Shown here: in pieces, positions 1 through 10,026 of the stretch
Layout: each line of letters opens with the position of its first letter
Numbering within the stretch: position 1 is the first letter of the stretch
Program-made: the position numbers and the translations under genes
Notes under the pieces: model-generated
Told to the model about the DNA's origin: nothing
Databases searched by the model: none
Seen by the model: only the letters and a program-made list of their open reading frames with translations
Source of the DNA: Kiloniellaceae bacterium
Lineage (GTDB): Bacteria > Pseudomonadota > Alphaproteobacteria > Kiloniellales > J153
Assembly: GCA_021776115.1 (NCBI GenBank)
Contig: JAJFGN010000008.1
Coordinates: forward strand, 1-53,136
Reading direction: 5' to 3'
DNA length: 53,136 bases

Positions 1-280
1 CCGCGTACCGCCGCCGGAGGCGCCGGCAACGGCGCCCGACGGGTCGTTTTTGCGGTCCTCTGGAGGGCGTCACCGCCGCTTGACGATGCTCTTCGCAACG
101 CCGGCACGACGCTTCCTACCCAGAGGGCCGCAAAAACGATCCTAGACGCCACCAATTTCTGTTCCACCACACTAGTTTGTGAAGCGCTACCGATTGTGAT
201 AAATCGCCCTGCCCGCGACAAGCCGGACGTGGCCGTGGCCGCGCGCCGACCCAAACCGCAAACAACGGGATACCACGACG
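1..280. other. Upstream region of tyrS without a confident gene
   Basis: I find no convincing coding sequence here. Frame +1 happens to be open from the left edge to about position 291, but its translation has no recognisable motif, and the minus-strand frames match no family I know. I looked for the start of anmK, which lies divergent to tyrS in many alphaproteobacteria, and did not find its characteristic N-terminal glycine/serine-rich nucleotide-binding motif. The stretch holds a long imperfect inverted repeat (41-142) and a weak promoter-like pair, TTGTGA at 177-182 with TAAATC 17 bases later, that could serve tyrS. Confidence 0.4.
41..142. repeat. Imperfect inverted repeat with 23-base arms
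   Basis: Arm 41-63 and the reverse complement of arm 120-142 match at 21 of 23 positions; both contain GTTTTTGCGG. The arms are separated by 56 bases. Transcribed, this would give a long stem with a large loop; alternatively it is a scar of an inverted duplication. It lies about 140 bases upstream of the tyrS start. Its function is unknown. Confidence 0.6.
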
Positions 281-1534
281 ATGGAGCCTAGCTCCGATTT
301 TTTGCGCGAGATGACGTGGCGCGGCTTTATCCACCAGTGCACGGACCTGGAGACGCTGGACGCCCGGATGTCGGCGGGACCCATCGTCGCCTACATCGGC
401 TTCGACTGCACGGCGGACTCGCTGCATGTCGGCAGCATGGTGCCCATCATGATGCTGCGCTGGTTACAAAAGAGTGGGCATAAGCCGATCGTCCTGATGG
501 GGGGCGGCACTACAAAGGTCGGCGATCCCTCGTTCCGCGACGAAGCCCGAAAGCTTTTGAGCGTCGAGGAAATTGCCCGCAACATGTCGGGGATCAAGCG
601 CGTCTTTTCGCAGTTTCTGACCTTCGGCGATGGCCCGTGCGACGCCCTCATGGTCGACAACGCGGCGTGGCTGGACGAACTCAACTACATGAGTTTCCTG
701 CGCGATTACGGCCGTCATTTCTCGGTCAACCGCATGCTCAGCTTTGAGTCGGTCAAGCTGCGTCTGGAACGCGAGCAGCCACTGACTTTCCTGGAATTCA
801 ATTACATGATCCTCCAGGCCTATGACTTCGTGGAGCTGAGCCGCCGCCACAGCTGCAGCCTGCAGATGGGCGGGTCGGACCAGTGGGGCAATATCGTCAA
901 CGGCGTGGAACTGGGCCGGCGCACCGACCAAGCCAGTCTGTTCGGCTTGACCACACCGCTCATCACCACCTCCTCGGGCGCCAAGATGGGCAAGACCGCG
1001 GCCGGCGCACTGTGGCTCAACGAGGATCGCGTTTCGCCCTACGACTATTGGCAATACTGGCGCAACACAGACGATGCGGATGTCGGACGGTTCCTGCGCC
1101 TCTTCACGGAGTTACCGCAAGACGAGATCGCGCGTTTGGAAAACCTGAAGGACGCCGAGATCAACGATGCCAAGAAGGTCTTGGCGGACGAGGCGACCAA
1201 GATGTGCCATGGCGCCACCGCCGCCGAGGCGGCGGCGGAGACCGCCCGCGAAACCTTCGAGGAAGGCCGTTTGGGCGCCGAGTTGCCGAGCATCGAGATT
1301 GCCCGCGCGCGCCTGGTGGAAGGGATCCCGGCCTATGAGTTGCTGCGCGCCGCCGGCCTGGCGGCCAGCAACGGCGAGGCCCGGCGCTTGATCAAGGGTG
1401 GCGGCGCGCGCCTTAACGATGTCGCGATCAAAAACGAATCCCAAACGGTGGGGTTAGCGGATCTTTCGAGCGAAGGCGCGATCAAGCTGTCCGCCGGTAA
1501 GAAGCGGCACGCCCTGGTCCGGGTACAATCCTAG
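281..1534 (+). CDS. tyrS: Tyrosyl-tRNA synthetase
   Basis: Class I aminoacyl-tRNA synthetase that charges tRNA-Tyr with tyrosine in the cytoplasm. The 417-residue length is normal for the bacterial TyrS family. The Rossmann catalytic domain carries the HIGH-type motif as HVGS at residues 49-52 and the KMSKS-type loop as KMGKT at 235-239. The tyrosine-recognition region around residues 176-203 includes LQAYDF and MGGSDQWGN. An S4 RNA-binding domain occupies roughly the last 70 residues ([13 protein letters not shown]). I kept the ATG at 281 because the segment right after it (FLREM, then [10 protein letters not shown]) is the usual TyrS N-terminus; the ribosome-binding site is weak. Its stop codon overlaps the stop of the convergent downstream gene. 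Confidence 0.97.
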   Translation: MEPSSDFLREMTWRGFIHQCTDLETLDARMSAGPIVAYIGFDCTADSLHVGSMVPIMMLRWLQKSGHKPIVLMGGGTTKVGDPSFRDEARKLLSVEEIARNMSGIKRVFSQFLTFGDGPCDALMVDNAAWLDELNYMSFLRDYGRHFSVNRMLSFESVKLRLEREQPLTFLEFNYMILQAYDFVELSRRHSCSLQMGGSDQWGNIVNGVELGRRTDQASLFGLTTPLITTSSGAKMGKTAAGALWLNEDRVSPYDYWQYWRNTDDADVGRFLRLFTELPQDEIARLENLKDAEINDAKKVLADEATKMCHGATAAEAAAETARETFEEGRLGAELPSIEIARARLVEGIPAYELLRAAGLAASNGEARRLIKGGGARLNDVAIKNESQTVGLADLSSEGAIKLSAGKKRHALVRVQS

Positions 1535-4500
1535 GGATCCATGCGTTCCGGCAGGGCGGCCGCCGCATCGTCGTCTACGCTGCTGCCGCTAAATAGACTG
1601 CGCAGGAAGCCCGGGGCCAGGGCGGCCAGGGTATTGACGCTAACTTGGGGATCGTCGACCGGGCCCGTCATTTTGTAAGTGGCGGCGAAAACGCCCTCGC
1701 CCTCGCCGCCCGTCAGCAAGGGTCCGAGCAAGGGTATCTCGCCGAGGATTCGGTTGACCGTGTACGCCGGCACGATAGTGCCTTGAAGCGCCGTCTCATC
1801 GCGGTCGAAGTCGATCGTCCCTTTTGCGGTCAAACCGAGGGCGGGACCGTAGGCGCGCATCAGGTCGGTACGCATAACGCCATCTTCCAAGGTGAACTCG
1901 CCGATAAAGCGCTGGAAACCGATCCCTTCGCCATTGAGCACGTCGGCGATGCCGGTCAAGGAGGCGACGCTGAGCAAGCGCGCCATGTTCGGCGCGCCGA
2001 CCAAGACATAATCGTGCCCCTCTATCCGCCCGTTCAGCTTAGAAGCCGGCAGAGGCCCGGCACTCGATCCGACAATCTCCAACCGCCCGCCGTTAACGGT
2101 GTCGGCGATATCGAGGGCACGCAGCACCGCGCCCATGTCCTCGGACGTAATCAGCAGACGCTTGCCACCGTCGCTCGCCGGGCCGTAGTCGAGCATGATC
2201 GTCTTAGGGGCGTCACCCGACAGATCGGCCCCGCTTTTCCCTTTTTGCGAATGCCATAGCGACTTCGGTACGGACCCGCTCATCGAGGCCTTTTCCCAGC
2301 CGAGTGCGCTGCGCTCAAGGTCGATGCTTACCTGCTCCAGATAGCGGTCGGGACCGAAAATCACGGCATCGAGGCTCGGCGCTAAAAACCGCAAAGGCGT
2401 GAGCGGCGGCTCGCTGGGCGCGGCCGCACCGGAAGCGGCTAGGTCCTTCGACTCTGGTTCATCCGCGAGCCAGGGCCTGACGTCCAACACGCCGCCTTGA
2501 ATTTGCAACCCAAGAGTGTTTCCCGTCAGGTCAAGCTCGACGCCGGTTAACGCGGTCGCGTCGAGCGCCAGATCGCTGAACGATATTCTGTCGAGACCGG
2601 TGCCGGCTTCACCGAAACTCGCTGAGCCTTTTGCCCGTAAGTCGCCGGTATCGATGTCGAACTTGCTGATCCGCCGGGGACGGTCATCGGAGAACTCCAA
2701 AGTCAGCTTGGCGGAACCCTCCGCCCCGGCCGGCTTTTCCCAGAGCACGGGCGTCACCTCAATGCGCGCGTCGCGCAGGTTGAGTGCCGCGTCGATAACC
2801 GTGTTCTTCTGGCCATCGCGACTCGCGATGACATGCGCGGACAAAGGACCCGTCAAGTAGGGGTCCAGTTCTATTCCCAAGGCGGCGCGGCCCTTCCCAT
2901 CGACTCGCTCCGCCAAAACCTCGATCCGCGTCTGCTCCGCCGCTTCCTCTGTGAAAGCCTCCGACCAGTTCACATCCATGCCGATGCCGGCGAAGATAAC
3001 CGGGCCGCTTAGATGCATGCCGGCCTTATCGAGCGCCAACTTCAACTGACCGTCGACCACGTCTTGACCAAACAGCACACGCTTGGCGGTAACTTGAGCC
3101 AAGTTCGCCGCGGCCGAGACTTCAATGTCGTCGAAGCCCAAATCCTTAAGCAGCGGAAAATTGAAACCGACCCGCGCCGCTATCAATCCTTGGATGGTGT
3201 CCGCCTCGATATCGAGTTTACGGATCAGCTTCAGGCGATCGTGATCGAGCAGCTTCAAGGTATCCTGCAAGGGACCTACCGCCGCGATATCTATCGTCAT
3301 GATCTCATTCGCGGGCTTCAAGCCGGTGATTTCGATCGATGCTTCTTTGATCTCAAGCTCTCCCAAACGGCCGCCGTTGGGGCGGAAGGTAATACGGTCA
3401 TCGTCGAAGTCGGCGCTACCCGAGATACCGGTCACCGGCGGCATGGGGCGCAGGAAATGAACGGCGATATCGGCGTAGTCGAGGGTGCCGCCAAGCTTAT
3501 GCAAGTCGGCGGCTTCGAAGTCTCCGCCAGGCGCGGTGAAGGAGATATTTAATGTCGCCTTCCGCGCCGTTCCCCGGTCGACATTCTCGAGCACCCAGTC
3601 GCGCGGACTAGCGGCAACATCGAGCGGCCAGTAACGTCCCAAGTCCGCCATGGCGATATCTTCGGCCACGGCCAGGGCGTTAACTTCCAGGTCGCCGCGA
3701 AATCCTTCGGTGGCGCTGGTCATATCCCCCGACAAGGTCACGTGCGGGCCAGGCGCGCCGTCGCGGCCAAGCTCAATGACAGCACTTTCCAAGGTCATAC
3801 GCCGGTCCGACGCCGTCACCGAGCCCGTCGCCCGAAGCGACTTGACCGGCACCGGCGAGGCAAACAGATCTTCATAACCGAATTGGCCCGCGCTGCCGCG
3901 AATATCGAAATCCAGCGCGCTCAAGACGCCGTCCGCGCTCAGCGACGCCGAAACCGATCCCGCCAAGGGCATGGTCAGGCCGCCAACCGCGGTAAGGCCG
4001 GGCAACAGGGAGACAACCGCTTCCGGCACCACATCCGAGAACCTGGCGGTCAGGGCTATTTGTTTCGCCGCCTCGGAATAGTTGAGTAGAGCGAATATGT
4101 TGGCTTGACGTTCCCCAAGATCGACTTTCAGGGCAAGCTCACCGGACAAGCCGTCCTCGTCCCGGCGCAACTCGATATCGGCATAGGGCGCGGTCCAGAC
4201 AGATCCAAGTTTTTGGTCGTTCACCGACACGCGGCCACCGGCGATTCGCAGCACGCGCAGAAAACTCAGCGGGTCGTCGGGTGTCGGCGCCGCCAGCAGC
4301 CGCGCGATGGCCTCGGGCAGCAAGCGTGAGAAGTCCCCTTCCGGCACCTCCTCGCTGGTTTCCCTTCCCCCGGTTTCTTCCCAGGGGCCGAACTGAAAAC
4401 TTCCGTCTTGGCGCCGCAAGACGCTCACCCGCGCGCCGAAGATTTCCACCAGGGTTGGCGCTATGGTCCCTTGAACGAGGGCGCGCAGGCTGAGCCGAAG

Positions 4501-4794
4501 CACAATATCCGGCAGAGCGGCCAGGACCGCGCCATCGTTGCCGAACACACGCACTTGGCGCGCATGCAAGTCGACGGTCCGATTCAATTCTCCCCATGTC
4601 AGTTGGGTCCGGCCGACGCGTACCTCGATACCCTTGCCCGGATCGGACAACGCGCTTTCGATCTCCGGGGTCAGAAAGTCCAGATCGACGGGCCCGGTGG
4701 TAAGGCGCCAAACCGCTAAACCTGTCAGCAAGGCCACGACGGCCACCAGCCCGATGACGACCTCTGTGGCAATGACGGCGCTTCTACGGATCAT
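1531..4794 (-). CDS. YhdP/AsmA-like envelope protein (DUF3971 and AsmA-like C-terminal domain)
   Basis: Large protein of 1087 residues with one N-terminal membrane anchor (about residues 8-30, hydrophobic from [12 protein letters not shown]) followed by a very long, beta-rich periplasmic region. Architecture and length match the AsmA-like/YhdP group, whose members are thought to form bridges carrying phospholipids between inner and outer membrane. The C-terminal quarter carries the AsmA-like signature of this group (residues about 880-1060, including [21 protein letters not shown] and [12 protein letters not shown]). It is transcribed away from glnE with a 94 bp gap, and its TAG stop overlaps the tyrS stop within a shared CTAG. 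Assignment to the family is firm; which paralogue it is and its cargo are inferred. The gene may lack close matches in its middle because these repeats diverge fast. Confidence 0.85.
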   Translation of the reverse strand: MIRRSAVIATEVVIGLVAVVALLTGLAVWRLTTGPVDLDFLTPEIESALSDPGKGIEVRVGRTQLTWGELNRTVDLHARQVRVFGNDGAVLAALPDIVLRLSLRALVQGTIAPTLVEIFGARVSVLRRQDGSFQFGPWEETGGRETSEEVPEGDFSRLLPEAIARLLAAPTPDDPLSFLRVLRIAGGRVSVNDQKLGSVWTAPYADIELRRDEDGLSGELALKVDLGERQANIFALLNYSEAAKQIALTARFSDVVPEAVVSLLPGLTAVGGLTMPLAGSVSASLSADGVLSALDFDIRGSAGQFGYEDLFASPVPVKSLRATGSVTASDRRMTLESAVIELGRDGAPGPHVTLSGDMTSATEGFRGDLEVNALAVAEDIAMADLGRYWPLDVAASPRDWVLENVDRGTARKATLNISFTAPGGDFEAADLHKLGGTLDYADIAVHFLRPMPPVTGISGSADFDDDRITFRPNGGRLGELEIKEASIEITGLKPANEIMTIDIAAVGPLQDTLKLLDHDRLKLIRKLDIEADTIQGLIAARVGFNFPLLKDLGFDDIEVSAAANLAQVTAKRVLFGQDVVDGQLKLALDKAGMHLSGPVIFAGIGMDVNWSEAFTEEAAEQTRIEVLAERVDGKGRAALGIELDPYLTGPLSAHVIASRDGQKNTVIDAALNLRDARIEVTPVLWEKPAGAEGSAKLTLEFSDDRPRRISKFDIDTGDLRAKGSASFGEAGTGLDRISFSDLALDATALTGVELDLTGNTLGLQIQGGVLDVRPWLADEPESKDLAASGAAAPSEPPLTPLRFLAPSLDAVIFGPDRYLEQVSIDLERSALGWEKASMSGSVPKSLWHSQKGKSGADLSGDAPKTIMLDYGPASDGGKRLLITSEDMGAVLRALDIADTVNGGRLEIVGSSAGPLPASKLNGRIEGHDYVLVGAPNMARLLSVASLTGIADVLNGEGIGFQRFIGEFTLEDGVMRTDLMRAYGPALGLTAKGTIDFDRDETALQGTIVPAYTVNRILGEIPLLGPLLTGGEGEGVFAATYKMTGPVDDPQVSVNTLAALAPGFLRSLFSGSSVDDDAAAALPERMDP

Positions 4795-4888
4795 GGCGCG
4801 CCGCCCAGTCTAGTGAGACCCGGCCCCTCGGTGCCCTTGACCGCAACGCAGCCCTCTCGCAGTGTGCCGGGAAATAGAGTGAGCCGGG

Positions 4889-7800
4889 ATGACGGATCTG
4901 TATTTTCGCGCTTCAAAAGAAAACCTGCCGGCCGCCGGCGACCCACAGCGTACCGAACGCAGCCTGAGCGAATGGCGCGAGAAAGCGAGCCGGATACCGG
5001 CGCCCGATCTGGCTGCCGCCGCCAAATCTCTGGCCTGCGATCCGGACGGCCGGCGTCTTCTCGAAGCAATTTTCGGCCACAGCCCATTCCTGACTCACTG
5101 CGCCCTGAGCGATCTTGAGTATAGCGTGCGCCTCCTCACCTTGGGCCCGAGCGAGGTCCTAGGCGAAGTCGCCAAACACCTCAAGCAGGAACTGGCAAAG
5201 GAAGGCGATCGCGATCGGATCATGGCCGGGCTGCGCCGCGCGCGCCAGCAGGCCGCCTTGGCCATCGCGGTCGCCGATCTTTCGGGATATTGGCCTCTGT
5301 CCCGGCAGTTAACCGCCTTATCGGACTTCGCGGACCAGGCGGTTTCGGCGGCCCTCGCCCATCTGCTGCGCCAGGCGGCGGCGCACGGCGACCTCGAACT
5401 GGCGCAGGCGGACGACCCAGAGCGCGACTGCGGCTTCGTCGTCCTAGGCATGGGCAAACTGGGCGCCAAAGAGCTCAACTATTCCTCCGATATCGATCTC
5501 ATCGTCCTCTACGACCCCGGCAAGACGCGCTACCTAGGGGGACGGGGCGCGCCGGAAGGCTTTGTCCGCCTAACCCGGGATTTGGTCCGTATTCTGGAGG
5601 ATCGAACGGCCGAGGGCTACGTCTTCCGCACCGATCTGCGTTTGCGGCCCGATCCCGGGGCGATGCCGATCGCGCTCTCCTTCAATGCCGCCATGACCTA
5701 CTACGAAAGCCTGGGCCAGAACTGGGAGCGCGCCGCCATGATCAAGGCCCGCCCGGTCGCCGGCGATCTGGATCTGGGCCAAGAGTTCCTGGCCGAATTG
5801 CGGCCCTTCATCTGGCGCAAGAATCTGGATTTCTGGGCCATCCAGGACCTTCATTCGATCAAGCGCCCGATCCACGCCCACCGCGGCGGTGCCAAGATCG
5901 CGGTCCTAGGGCACAACATCAAGCTGGGCCGCGGCGGTATCCGGGAAATCGAGCTCTACGCCCAAACGCAGCAACTGATCTGGGGCGGGCGCGACCCGTC
6001 CTTGCGCAAAGCACGCACCGAGGACGCGCTGGACGCCCTGGCGGCCAGCGGCCATGTCCCACCGCAAACCGCGGAGGACCTGAAGACCGCCTATCGGTAT
6101 CTGCGCAAGCTGGAACACCGATTGCAGATGGTCGAGGACCAGCAGACCCAAAGCTTGCCGAAGGACGAACCGGGCCTGGCGCGGGTGGCCGCCTTTATGG
6201 GGCGTGAAAATACCCAGGCATTTCGCGAAGACCTTTTGGCGGCGCTGGGCACGGTCGAGGATCACTACGCCGAATTGTTCGAGGAAGCTCCCGGCCTATC
6301 ACCGACCGGCAATTTGGTCTTCACCGGGGGCGAGCCGGAGCCGGGCACCCTGGACACCCTCGCGGCCATGGGTTTTCAGGATGGCGGCAAGGTCTTCAAC
6401 CTGGTGCGCGCCTGGCATCACGGGCGGCACCGGGCAACACGCTCAACCCGCAGCCGGCAACTGCTAACCGAGTTGATGCCGACCCTGTTGCAAGCGCTGG
6501 CTCACACCACGCAGCCCGACAATGCCCTGATCAAGTTCGATGAGTTCCTGGCCGGATTGCCTGCCGGCGTGCAACTGTTCTCCATGCTCCACGCCAACCC
6601 CGGTCTGCTCGACATGTTGGCGGAAATCATGGGTGGAGCGCCGAAGCTGGCCGAGCGTCTCAGCCGCAATCCAGCGCTACTCGAAGCCGTTCTCTCGCCC
6701 AATTTCTTCGATCCAATCCCGCAGCGCCCGGAGCTGGCGAGCGATTTCTCGGTAACGCTCAGTCAAGCGCGGGACTTCCAGGATGTGCTCGACCTAACGC
6801 GCCGCTGGACCAATGACCGGCGCTTTCAAGCCGGCGTTCATATCCTGCGCCATATTAGCGACATCGACGAATCCGGACGCGCACTGAGCGATATCGCGGA
6901 CACGGTGTTGCGCGGTCTCTTCGACCCTGTGCGGCAAGAATTCTCGCGCCTTCATGGCCAAATAGAGGGACCGGGCTTGGCCGTGGTCGCGATGGGCAAG
7001 CTGGGTGCGCGCGAGATGACCGTGGCCTCCGACCTCGATCTGGTTTTTATATACGAAGCAGCGGAAGACGCGGCAAGGTCGGACGGCCCCAAGCCGCTCG
7101 ATCCAACGCAATTTCACGGCCGCTTGTCGCAGCGCTTCATCGGGGCGCTGAGCGCGCTGACACCGGAGGGCCGGCTTTACGAGATCGATATGCGGCTGCG
7201 GCCTTCCGGAAGCAAAGGACCGGTCGCCTCCACGCTGACCGGTTGGCGGCGCTACTACGACCAGGACGCTTGGACCTGGGAGCACATGGCGCTGACGCGC
7301 GCCCGCGTCGTGACCGGCGATCCGAGCTTACGCGCCCGCATCGAAGCGGCGATTCAAGACATACTCCGGAGCCCTCGCGACTACGACGCCCTGCTGCGCG
7401 ATGTCGCGCAAATGCGCGCACGTATCGCAAAGGAGCATCCGGCCGATAGCCTTTGGAGCGTGAAGTACCTGCGCGGCGGCTTGATGGACCTGGAATTTCT
7501 GGCGGAGTATCTGATCCTGCGTCACGCGCAGGACCGCCCCGACATTATAGACGGATCGACTCAGGGCGCTTTTGCCAAGCTGGCGGCGGCGGGCCTGCTC
7601 GACCCGGCCCGGGCCAAGGTATTGATCGAGGCGACCCGGCTTATGCGTCAGGTCCAAGGCATGTTGCGCCTGGTCGCGGCACCGGCTTTCGACGCCGACA
7701 CCGGCACCCCCGCCTTGCAAACTTCCCTCGCACGTGCCGCCGGCATGACGGACTTCGCTTGCCTGCGCGAGGGCCTGGAGTCGACGGCGCGGAATGTCCA

Positions 7801-7900
7801 CGCGATTTTCTCCGAGATGATCGAGGAACCGGCGCGGGCGCTCCCTCCGGCAACTCCGGACGGCGGCGCTCCCTGTGCGGGCGTATCCGATGCACGCTGA
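4889..7900 (+). CDS. glnE: Bifunctional glutamine synthetase adenylyltransferase/deadenylase
   Basis: GlnE attaches and removes AMP on glutamine synthetase in response to PII signalling, so it controls ammonium assimilation. At 1003 residues it has the usual two-copy nucleotidyltransferase layout. The N-terminal deadenylylase half has GMGKLGAKELN followed by SSDIDLIVLYD (near residue 187); the C-terminal adenylylase half has AMGKLGAREM followed by ASDLDLVFIYE (near residue 700). Both aspartate pairs that bind metal are intact, so both activities should be present. The ATG at 4889 begins a typical N-terminus. It diverges from the YhdP-like gene and its end overlaps the start of the cyclase gene by 11 bases, indicating co-transcription with that gene. 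Confidence 0.96.
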   Translation: MTDLYFRASKENLPAAGDPQRTERSLSEWREKASRIPAPDLAAAAKSLACDPDGRRLLEAIFGHSPFLTHCALSDLEYSVRLLTLGPSEVLGEVAKHLKQELAKEGDRDRIMAGLRRARQQAALAIAVADLSGYWPLSRQLTALSDFADQAVSAALAHLLRQAAAHGDLELAQADDPERDCGFVVLGMGKLGAKELNYSSDIDLIVLYDPGKTRYLGGRGAPEGFVRLTRDLVRILEDRTAEGYVFRTDLRLRPDPGAMPIALSFNAAMTYYESLGQNWERAAMIKARPVAGDLDLGQEFLAELRPFIWRKNLDFWAIQDLHSIKRPIHAHRGGAKIAVLGHNIKLGRGGIREIELYAQTQQLIWGGRDPSLRKARTEDALDALAASGHVPPQTAEDLKTAYRYLRKLEHRLQMVEDQQTQSLPKDEPGLARVAAFMGRENTQAFREDLLAALGTVEDHYAELFEEAPGLSPTGNLVFTGGEPEPGTLDTLAAMGFQDGGKVFNLVRAWHHGRHRATRSTRSRQLLTELMPTLLQALAHTTQPDNALIKFDEFLAGLPAGVQLFSMLHANPGLLDMLAEIMGGAPKLAERLSRNPALLEAVLSPNFFDPIPQRPELASDFSVTLSQARDFQDVLDLTRRWTNDRRFQAGVHILRHISDIDESGRALSDIADTVLRGLFDPVRQEFSRLHGQIEGPGLAVVAMGKLGAREMTVASDLDLVFIYEAAEDAARSDGPKPLDPTQFHGRLSQRFIGALSALTPEGRLYEIDMRLRPSGSKGPVASTLTGWRRYYDQDAWTWEHMALTRARVVTGDPSLRARIEAAIQDILRSPRDYDALLRDVAQMRARIAKEHPADSLWSVKYLRGGLMDLEFLAEYLILRHAQDRPDIIDGSTQGAFAKLAAAGLLDPARAKVLIEATRLMRQVQGMLRLVAAPAFDADTGTPALQTSLARAAGMTDFACLREGLESTARNVHAIFSEMIEEPARALPPATPDGGAPCAGVSDAR

Positions 7901-9215
7901 GACCGCACGCTTGGTCGGCGCGGCGGAGGTTAAGGCGGAACGCCTGGTCGCCGCGATCCGCATGCTCGTTGCCTTGGCTCTGGGCATCGTCTTCGTGCTC
8001 CAAGTCCTGCCCAACCTAGCCGTTGTGAGCGAGTTGCTGCGCGCCCGGATTATTTTCGCGGCCCTGTCGATCGTTTTTTACTTCCTCCTCGGCGCGGTCT
8101 CGTACCGTCTGGCCGGCAGCCCCGGATACCGGGCATGGATGTCCTGGGTCTTCGCCGGGCTGGATGTCGGCTTCATCCTGTTCAGCCTGAATCACAGCCT
8201 GCAGACCACCGGACTGCCGGCGGACTACCTGCCCGCTTTCGTCGCCATTTGGCTGGCACCGCTGATTCTGGCTTTCGGCGCCCTGCGCTATAGCCCCTAT
8301 CTGCAGGCTTTCGTGACCCTGAGCCTGCTAGGCGGCATCGTCTATTTGACGATCGCCACGGGCATCGGTTCCGAGTTCCCGCCGGAGCAGCCGCCCGAGG
8401 ACCTGACCGATCTTTTCGCCGTGCCGCCGAACGCGATCCGCCTGACCATGCTGGGGCTTGTCGGGCTGGTCTTAGTCATCGCGGCGGTACGCACGCGCAC
8501 CCTGTTACGCTCCGCGTTCGAGGAAAGCCGGCGGCGCGCCAACCTGACCCGCTATCTGCCGCCGCAGATCGCGGCTTGGCTGTCCGACACCGGCCTCGAC
8601 GATATCCAAGGCGGCCAGCACCAAGCGGTCGCCATCCTATTCGCCGACATTCGGGGCTTCACCGGCCGCGCCCACGACATGCGGGCCAGCGAGTTGACCC
8701 ATTTCGTCGGCGAGTTCCGCGCCTGCGTCACCGCGGCAGCCGAGGCGCATCACGGCGTGATCGACAAGTTCGTCGGCGATTCGGCCATGGTGATCTTCGG
8801 CGTGCCGGAGCCGGGCCGACGCGATGCCCGCCACGCGCTGGATTGCGCCCACGCGATCCTCGAGAACCTCGCGGCCTGGAACGCCCGTTTGGCGGAGCGG
8901 GGCCAAGAGCCGGTCGAGGTTGGGATCGGCGTGCACTGCGGCGAGGTTTTCTGCGGCGCGGTCGGCGACGCGGCGCGCTTGGAGTTCACCGTCCTGGGCG
9001 ACGCGGTCAATGTCGCGGCGCGGATCGAGCAGCAAACCAAGGCCGCCGGCTATCCCCTGCTGGTGTCGCGCGCCTTGATCGAGGCGGCCGGCGTCGATCC
9101 GGAACAGGAGTCCTGGCACGCCCTGCCTCAACAAAGCTTGCGCGGACGCAACGAAACGATCGATCTTTTCGGCGCCACACCGCAGGTCCAACCCGGCGGC
9201 GTGGCGCGGGCGTAG
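7890..9215 (+). CDS. Membrane class III adenylate/guanylate cyclase
   Basis: Protein of 441 residues from the ATG at 7890; a GTG at 7875 in the same frame is an alternative start. The N-terminal half is a membrane sensor region with several hydrophobic segments (for example LVALALGIVFVLQV and LLGAVSY), about residues 25-200. A class III cyclase catalytic domain follows from about residue 245. Metal-binding aspartates lie in FADIRGFT and in KFVGDSAMVIFG, and the transition-state pair lies in NVAAR, so it should be active. It probably makes cAMP, but substrate choice cannot be fixed from the sequence alone. The start lies inside the glnE 3' end, so it is probably translationally coupled to glnE. 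The membrane domain is not one I can name. Confidence 0.9.
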   Translation: MHAETARLVGAAEVKAERLVAAIRMLVALALGIVFVLQVLPNLAVVSELLRARIIFAALSIVFYFLLGAVSYRLAGSPGYRAWMSWVFAGLDVGFILFSLNHSLQTTGLPADYLPAFVAIWLAPLILAFGALRYSPYLQAFVTLSLLGGIVYLTIATGIGSEFPPEQPPEDLTDLFAVPPNAIRLTMLGLVGLVLVIAAVRTRTLLRSAFEESRRRANLTRYLPPQIAAWLSDTGLDDIQGGQHQAVAILFADIRGFTGRAHDMRASELTHFVGEFRACVTAAAEAHHGVIDKFVGDSAMVIFGVPEPGRRDARHALDCAHAILENLAAWNARLAERGQEPVEVGIGVHCGEVFCGAVGDAARLEFTVLGDAVNVAARIEQQTKAAGYPLLVSRALIEAAGVDPEQESWHALPQQSLRGRNETIDLFGATPQVQPGGVARA

Positions 9216-9529
9216 GCCTTCCCGGTTCAAACCATCGGGAGGCCGCAAGAAACGCATGGCGATAGAGATTTACTCATACCCATTGCGCCGTCATCCCGGA
9301 CTCGACTTTCCTCCAAGCCTTTGGCTTGGCCAGGAAAGTCAGTGATCCGGGATCCATCGCGCCGCAATCCGGGCGTCGGACAAGCGGATACATGGATCCC
9401 GGATCGTAAGGCTCGCCCCCCGGAAATCGGCTGATTTCCGGGCTCGCCTAACGTCCGGGATGACAATTTTCTCTTTATGAGCCGGTGACCTAGCGTGGCG
9501 GCGCTCAGTCTGCACTTTGCCGCCGCCCG
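9216..9529. other. Intergenic region filled by repeat copy 1
   Basis: This 314-base gap lies between the end of the cyclase gene and the end of the cupin gene, which face each other. Almost all of it is the compound palindromic repeat described at 9273-9493. No open frame in it looks coding. Confidence 0.7.
9273..9493. repeat. Compound palindromic repeat, copy 1
   Basis: The core runs from GTCATCCCGGAC (9290-9301) to its exact reverse complement GTCCGGGATGAC (9453-9464), 175 bases. Inside lie further hairpins: GACTTTCCT and AGGAAAGTC enclose CCAAGCC-TTT-GGCTTGG, there are paired ATCCGGGATC-type arms, and CGGAAAT and ATTTCCG form another stem. Similarity to copy 2 at 13052-13264 continues outside the core (CCATT on the left, TTATGAG and CGGTGACCTA on the right). 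It lies between two convergent genes, where it could act as a two-way transcription terminator. It resembles the short CGTCATCCCGG palindromes dispersed in many alphaproteobacteria, but is longer and composite. Confidence 0.85.
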
Positions 9530-9912
9530 CTATTTCACCTTTGGGTTTGTTTGCGGGTCCGAGATCTTTACCTCGACCTCTATGACCCGAACGAAGGTCT
9601 TGCCAACATTGCGCAGCCGATGGGTCGCGGCCGGCAGCCAGAGCGTCTGTCCCGCCGTCAACTTTATGCGCTTTGGCTCGGCGTTCTCGATCAGCGATAG
9701 CGTGCCGTCGTCGGACCTGGTACCGGGCAGAATTTCCAGGACTCCACCGGCTTCGATGTAGAGCACACGGTGCGGATACTCATGCGTGTGCAGCGGTGTG
9801 ACGGAACCAGGCTCATAGCGCAAATCCAGGACTTGAACTTCCTCGTTTTCAAACAGGACGGTCCGCCTGAATAGCGGTGCTTCCTCCGCCGCCGCAGCTG
9901 AGAACCACGCGT
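9530..9912 (-). pseudogene. Cupin-domain protein, 5' end lost at an IS21-like scar
   Basis: The frame encodes a small cupin: the first motif (G-X5-HTHEYPH) and the second (PAATHRLRN) supply the histidines of the metal site. The only start inside the intact part is a TTG at 9821-9823, giving 97 residues, but the same frame continues upstream to about 9912 with protein-like sequence (AAEEAPLF and then VLFENEEVQVL), including what looks like the end of a signal peptide. That frame ends abruptly at the TGTCAATCGG terminus of an IS21-like remnant. The most likely reading is a secreted or periplasmic cupin protein whose start and promoter were removed. A shortened but working product from the TTG cannot be excluded. 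Confidence 0.6.
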
Positions 9913-9965
9913 GTCAATCGGCGCGCAATGTTGACCCCCTATCGGCGACCAATATTGACCCCCCG
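9913..9965. mobile_element. IS21-like terminal remnant
   Basis: The segment starts with TGTCAATCGGCGCGCAAT and contains two near-identical tandem units, ATCGGCGNNCAATRTTGACCCCC, at about 9918-9940 and 9941-9963. A TGT terminus followed by repeated ...TTGACCCC blocks is typical of IS21-family ends, where they are transposase-binding sites. No istA or istB is present, so only one end survives. On its left the cupin gene is cut; on its right, within about 70 bases, begins a glutathione transferase lacking its N-terminus. The family name rests on the pattern of the terminus, not on a transposase. Confidence 0.55.
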
Positions 9966-10026
9966 GTGGCGGTGCTCGGGCGGATCGTCCAGGTAGTGCA
10001 TAGGAGAGCCCCGCGCGCATCGCGCC

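Noticed and set aside
1-280. Start of anmK divergent to tyrS
   Set aside because: No frame contains the characteristic nucleotide-binding N-terminus of AnmK.
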